Shown piece by piece: positions 61,607 to 64,000 of a stretch of 64,000 bases of DNA; within the stretch, counting starts at the first letter, position 1, and the number at the start of each line of letters is the position of its first letter. Below the pieces are notes generated by a model. It ran no database searches and was not told where the DNA came from. It saw only the letters and a program-made list of their open reading frames with translations. This DNA comes from Granulicella cerasi (GTDB lineage: Bacteria; Acidobacteriota; Terriglobia; Terriglobales; Acidobacteriaceae). The stretch spans positions 682,001-746,000 of the forward strand of contig NZ_JAGSYD010000002.1 of assembly GCF_025685575.1 (NCBI RefSeq), read 5' to 3'. A program made the position numbers and the translations under genes.

Positions 61607-62631
61607 TGTCCCTCTTCACTTCGCTCTTTGCACGCCACAGCAACCGTGATGACGGTCGCTTTGGGTATGCCGTGCTCGGCACCGGCCACGGCGCAGAAAA
61701 AATGTGCGAAGCGCTGCGCCACTCGGAGACGGCGCGCGTTGCTGCGATCGTCTCCAGCAGCCGCGAAAAGGCTGCACGCTTCGGTCGCCGCTATGGCGTC
61801 ACGCAGGCGTTCACCTACGACGAAATCTCCTCGCTCGGATCCATCCGCAACATCGACGCGGTGTACCTCGCTCTGCCCGTATCGTTGCATCGCCGCTTCA
61901 CCGAAGAAGCGGCCGCCGCGGGTAAGCACGTGCTCTGCGAAAAGCCGATGGCCGCCACTGTCGCCGACGCACAAGCAATGATCGCTGCGTGCAGCGCCGC
62001 CAATCGCCTGCTGATGCTCAGCTACCGCCTCGACTATGATCCCATGCACCGCGAGGCCGAGCGCCTCATCAAAGGCGGCGCACTCGGCATCATTCAGCAT
62101 GTGCGCGCGAACTTCGGTATCGTCGCCAAAGACGGCTGGCGCATGAACACCGAGACCGCAGGCGGTGGTTCGCTCTTCGACGTTGGCGTCTACCCCGTTC
62201 ACGCCCTGCATGAGATCTTCGGCGAAACCAAGCTCACCGCCGCACACATCCTGCAGAACGCCAACGATCTCGAACTCGACACACGCTGGCAAGGCACGCT
62301 CGAGAGCGGCGCCACCTTCACCTGCCACTCGTCCTACATCGAACGCGATGCCGACATCCTCGCCGTCCGCGGCTCTAGCGGCATGCTCACACTGCGCAAC
62401 GCCTTCGGCTACAAGCGCACACAGCTCGAAGCCGAACTACGCCGTCGTGGGAGCGAAGACATTTCCCTCGCCGACGACAGCAAAGCGCCCACACTCTTCC
62501 AGCTTGAGGCCGAGCATCTTGCCGCCTGCGTCCGCGAAGGCGAAACCCTCCGCAGCCCCGGCGAATCAGGCCTTCGCGACCTGCGCACGCTCAAGCAGAT
62601 CGAACTCCACGCTACCCGCACGGTGCGTTAG
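61606..62631 (+). CDS. Gfo/Idh/MocA-family oxidoreductase
   Basis: A 341-residue NAD(P)-dependent sugar oxidoreductase. The N-terminal Rossmann motif is VLGTGHGAEKM, followed by the EKPMA motif (CEKPMAATVADA) near residue 108 and SLFDVGVYPVHAL in the C-terminal sheet domain. The family reduces or oxidises keto sugars, so it may make a modified sugar for the neighbouring glycosyltransferases. Translation is coupled to the GT2 gene. It converges with a second GT2. Confidence 0.9.
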   Translation: MSLFTSLFARHSNRDDGRFGYAVLGTGHGAEKMCEALRHSETARVAAIVSSSREKAARFGRRYGVTQAFTYDEISSLGSIRNIDAVYLALPVSLHRRFTEEAAAAGKHVLCEKPMAATVADAQAMIAACSAANRLLMLSYRLDYDPMHREAERLIKGGALGIIQHVRANFGIVAKDGWRMNTETAGGGSLFDVGVYPVHALHEIFGETKLTAAHILQNANDLELDTRWQGTLESGATFTCHSSYIERDADILAVRGSSGMLTLRNAFGYKRTQLEAELRRRGSEDISLADDSKAPTLFQLEAEHLAACVREGETLRSPGESGLRDLRTLKQIELHATRTVR

Positions 62632-62634
62632 AGT

Positions 62635-63414
62635 TCACTGCTGCCGACGCAGCGCATCCCACGCCTTCACATACTTCCAGTGCACATACACCGCATGGTT
62701 CACGTGAAAGATCAGCGCGTCGTAACCATCCAGAAAGCCGCCACGGAAGATGTAATTCTTCACGAAGCTGAAGACAGGATTCACCCACGACTGCACGAGC
62801 ATCGCGCCTGGCTTCACGCCTTTGCGCAACATCGCCGGCACAGCATCTGAGCTGTACTCGTTCATGTGGTCCAGATAGTTCGCAAAGTCAGGGTAGCCGT
62901 AATGCTGCAGATCACTCTTCAGCAATCCCTTGTTGCCGCCATACTGCGGCGTACCGTGGGGACCAATCGACTCGTCCACCACCGCCGAGCCACGACGAAA
63001 CAAACGCAGCTTTGCATCCGGATACAGGCCACCATGACGCATCCACGTCGTCATGAAGATGTTCAGCCGCGGAATGTAATACGCCTCGAACTGCGGCTGC
63101 GCGCCCAGCTCTCGTTGAATTTCTGCAGCCAACTCCGACGTCACGACTTCATCCGCGTCGAGCAGCAGAATCCAGTCCCCTGTGCACTTCGCGATGGCAA
63201 TATTCTTCTGCTCCGGATGCCCCTTGAAGTCGAGGTTCCAGTGGTGCTGCGCACCATGCTCGCGCACGATCTCCGGCGTCCGGTCCTTTGACCCCGAGTC
63301 CACCACGATGATCTCGTCAACCCATCCCTGCAGCGCCGCCAGCGTGCGTGGGAGGTTCTTCTCCTCGTTGCGCGCAATCATCGCGACAGAAATGCGTGTG
63401 CCGTTTGCGAGCAT
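62635..63414 (-). CDS. Family 2 glycosyltransferase
   Basis: A 259-residue GT2 (ISVAMIARNEEKNLPRTLAAL, VDSGSKDRT, LDADEVV), closely similar in layout to the GT2 at 60767-61606, with YYIPRLNIFMTTWMRHGG and a C-terminal amphipathic tail. The pair flanks the Gfo/Idh/MocA gene head-on, suggesting a duplicated glycosyltransferase set for one envelope glycan. It is preceded by the thioesterase gene by 3 nt, so those two may be one transcript. Confidence 0.88.
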   Translation of the reverse strand: MLANGTRISVAMIARNEEKNLPRTLAALQGWVDEIIVVDSGSKDRTPEIVREHGAQHHWNLDFKGHPEQKNIAIAKCTGDWILLLDADEVVTSELAAEIQRELGAQPQFEAYYIPRLNIFMTTWMRHGGLYPDAKLRLFRRGSAVVDESIGPHGTPQYGGNKGLLKSDLQHYGYPDFANYLDHMNEYSSDAVPAMLRKGVKPGAMLVQSWVNPVFSFVKNYIFRGGFLDGYDALIFHVNHAVYVHWKYVKAWDALRRQQ

Positions 63415-63417
63415 CGT

Positions 63418-63861
63418 CTATGCCTCATCCTTTGCAGGCAACAGCTTCTCAAATCGCTCCGCAAAACGCGCCGGAATCCGCGTCCGCTTCATCTCGCGAT
63501 CGACGACCACGTGCACCGTCTCGCCTGTCGCAAGCTCTGCGCCATCGCTCTCGCGCACCACGGAGTACGTGAAACGAATGATCGATCCACGCGCCTCAGC
63601 AAGCTTGGTCCGCACCAGAATCTCATCGTCATAACGAGCAGGCGACTTATAGCGCACGTTGACGTTCACCACGGCGATCAGTGCGTTGTCCTCACGCTCC
63701 ATCGCCGCGTAATCCAAGCCCGTCTCACGCACGAACTCGACGCGGCCCACCTCCATCCAGACCAGATAATTCGCGTGATACACCACGCCCATCTGGTCGG
63801 TTTCGGCATAGCGCACGCGCAGCCGAGTCTCGGAGAATCCACGTTCGAGCAAAGCTTCCAT
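63418..63861 (-). CDS. YbgC/FadM-type acyl-CoA thioesterase (hotdog fold)
   Basis: A 147-residue thioesterase. The YbgC motif is RVRYAETDQMGVVYHANYLVWMEVGR, with catalytic Asp17 in AETDQMG. RYKSPARYDDEILVRTKL and ETVHVVVDREMKR complete the hotdog. It hydrolyses acyl-CoA thioesters; the substrate is not predictable. I chose the ATG at 63859-63861. It is followed by the GT2 gene and preceded by an incomplete gene at the window edge. Confidence 0.88.
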   Translation of the reverse strand: MEALLERGFSETRLRVRYAETDQMGVVYHANYLVWMEVGRVEFVRETGLDYAAMEREDNALIAVVNVNVRYKSPARYDDEILVRTKLAEARGSIIRFTYSVVRESDGAELATGETVHVVVDREMKRTRIPARFAERFEKLLPAKDEA

Positions 63862-63883
63862 CGGCGATAGTGTACCTGCGCGC

Positions 63884-64000
63884 TCAGCCAAAACGCTTCG
63901 CCAGATCAGCCGTCGCCGTTACCAACCCATCGAGCGGACGCAGACGCGGAAGCTCCGCCCCCGCTTCTCGCAGCGCGGCGATCAACACCTCCGTCGGCAG
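63884..64000 (-). CDS. C-terminal end of an unidentified protein (runs off window)
   Basis: The minus-strand frame ends in LPRLRPLDGLVTATADLAKR plus FG and a TGA stop at 63884-63886. The frame stays open to the window edge. About 38 residues are seen; I cannot name the family. The stop lies 22 nt before the thioesterase start, suggesting an operon. Confidence 0.55.
   Translation of the reverse strand: MPTEVLIAALREAGAELPRLRPLDGLVTATADLAKRFG

Overview
The window is high-GC, gene-dense chromosomal DNA that most likely comes from an acidobacterium of the class Terriglobia (Granulicella, Terriglobus or Edaphobacter relatives). The evidence is an acidobacterial-type VWFA protein, a very divergent Hfq-like protein, many large secreted peptidases, the futalosine-pathway gene mqnA, and a dispersed palindromic repeat of a kind I associate with these genomes. 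The phylum call is inference from gene content; there is no rRNA or tRNA gene here.

Layout. Positions 1-3.5 kb hold the 5' end of a 7Fe-type ferredoxin behind an IscR/Rrf2-like dyad, then a tight minus-strand run moaD-moaE fusion > VWFA protein > Hfq-like > suhB > NUDIX. Next come mscL with a zinc-ribbon tail and an M28 peptidase (3.6-6.3 kb), then osmC, topA, a 92-residue protein and dprA on the minus strand (6.3-11.5 kb). mqnA, a DedA-like gene, an SRP RNA gene and fabH follow. A 584-bp repeat-rich gap (14.54-15.12 kb) precedes an M13 peptidase. 17.2-21.2 kb carries a small hypothetical, a Phd/ParE-type toxin-antitoxin pair with a striking operator, rimO, an SDR enzyme and yacG. 21.2-28.9 kb has an M3 peptidase, pgpA, an NHL protein coupled to a J-domain-like protein, cinA, plsY and gpsA. 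28.9-33.2 kb has a divergent ATP-grasp/flavoprotein pair, ylxP (DUF503), rbfA and nrnA. 33.3-38.4 kb carries a GT39 transferase, a two-component system and a GNAT protein. 38.5-48.6 kb holds an AMIN-amidase, alaS, DUF429, recX, an S9 peptidase and a secreted protein. 48.6-55.4 kb has an M1 peptidase, a carboxypeptidase-regulatory-like protein, an LprI-like protein, an HNH nuclease, comF and an SMR-like protein. 55.5-64 kb contains ctaB, DUF420, ssb, a sorbosone dehydrogenase, frataxin, two GT2 transferases around a Gfo/Idh/MocA oxidoreductase, and a YbgC thioesterase.

Functional themes are housekeeping (topA, alaS, ssb, rimO, rbfA, SRP RNA), phospholipid synthesis (fabH, plsY, gpsA, pgpA), DNA uptake and recombination (dprA, comF, recX, cinA), respiration (mqnA, ctaB, DUF420, ferredoxin), envelope glycans, and secreted peptide digestion (five large peptidases).

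No CRISPR array, prophage, transposase or tRNA was seen. The most interesting non-coding signals are the 25-bp dyad before the ferredoxin, a 20-bp perfect palindrome filling the -35/-10 spacer of the toxin-antitoxin promoter, and four copies of a palindromic repeat with compensatory stem changes.
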